Program-made: the position numbers and the translations under genes
Notes under the pieces: generated by a model
Told to the model about the DNA's origin: nothing
The model's input: only the letters and a program-made list of their open reading frames with translations
Database searches by the model: none
Shown: positions 5,964-6,115 of the stretch, piece by piece
How positions within the stretch are numbered: the stretch's first letter is position 1
Layout: each line of letters starts with the position of its first letter
Assembly: GCA_021803885.1 (NCBI GenBank)
Contig: JAJZKY010000307.1
Coordinates: 1 to 6,115 of the forward strand
Direction of reading: 5' to 3'
Length of the DNA stretch: 6,115 bases
DNA from: Planctomycetota bacterium
GTDB taxonomy: Bacteria; Planctomycetota; Phycisphaerae; WQYP01; JAJZKY01

Positions 5964-6115
5964 TACTTTATCTCTCTTGGTGAGCGTAACGCAGCCGGGG
6001 GCGGACGCCAACTGTGCTGGCCGCACGGGCGGTCGCGCCTTCGGCGCCATTCCGGTTCTGGCTGGGTTGGTAAGGTTGACTTAACTGTTTTCGATTGTGG
6101 CGAAGGCCTACCCTT

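Noticed and set aside
4657..5983. Long open frames on the plus strand and alternative minus frames across purD
   Set aside because: They are shadows of a GC-rich gene: low-complexity Gly/Asp/Val or Ser/Pro/Ala translations without domain motifs, while purD explains the whole stretch.
5984..6022. Possible purD promoter (TTGGCG, 17 nt, TACGCT on the minus strand)
   Set aside because: The -10 box matches only three of six consensus bases, too weak to report as a feature.
6035..6047. GC-rich 5-bp hairpin (GCGCC TTC GGCGC) upstream of purD
   Set aside because: Short stem, three-base loop and no T-run; expected by chance in DNA of this composition.

Overview
The window looks like a piece of a high-GC soil bacterial chromosome, most likely from the Acidobacteriota (Terriglobia; relatives of Granulicella, Edaphobacter and Terriglobus). 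This placement is inference. It rests on a REP-associated tyrosine transposase lying beside matching palindromes, the style of the Rhs core and its glycine-rich tip, and a lipoprotein prolyl oligopeptidase. Every gene I can support is on the minus strand, so the window reads from right to left.

The right half (about 1884-5949) is ordinary, GC-rich chromosome. It holds purD (GAR synthetase of purine synthesis), then a DinB/YfiT-like helical-bundle protein starting 38 nt downstream and probably co-transcribed. After an 83-nt gap comes a secreted, lipid-anchored S9A prolyl oligopeptidase. A perfect 12-bp stem-loop follows the peptidase stop codon.

The left half (about 1-1801) is accessory DNA in visible decay. 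Reading leftwards there is: an Rhs core fragment lacking its long N-terminal part; a glycine-rich Rhs C-terminal tip in another reading frame; a small two-helix membrane protein overlapping the end of that tip; a perfect REP-like hairpin; and a RAYT transposase gene split by one frameshift and running off the left edge. A 20-nt inverted copy of half of the hairpin lies at the other end of the RAYT gene, inside its coding sequence. Base composition drops sharply here: 781-840 is about 38% G+C, against about 68% at 5401-5460.

No complete new system is evident. The two points most worth following are the Rhs tip with its overlapping membrane-protein partner (possible toxin and immunity remnant) and the RAYT/REP unit, whose palindrome is partly built into the transposase reading frame. 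No rRNA, tRNA, CRISPR array or prophage was seen. There is no gene-free stretch above 300 bases; the longest, 5950-6115, holds the purD ribosome binding site and no other feature I can defend.
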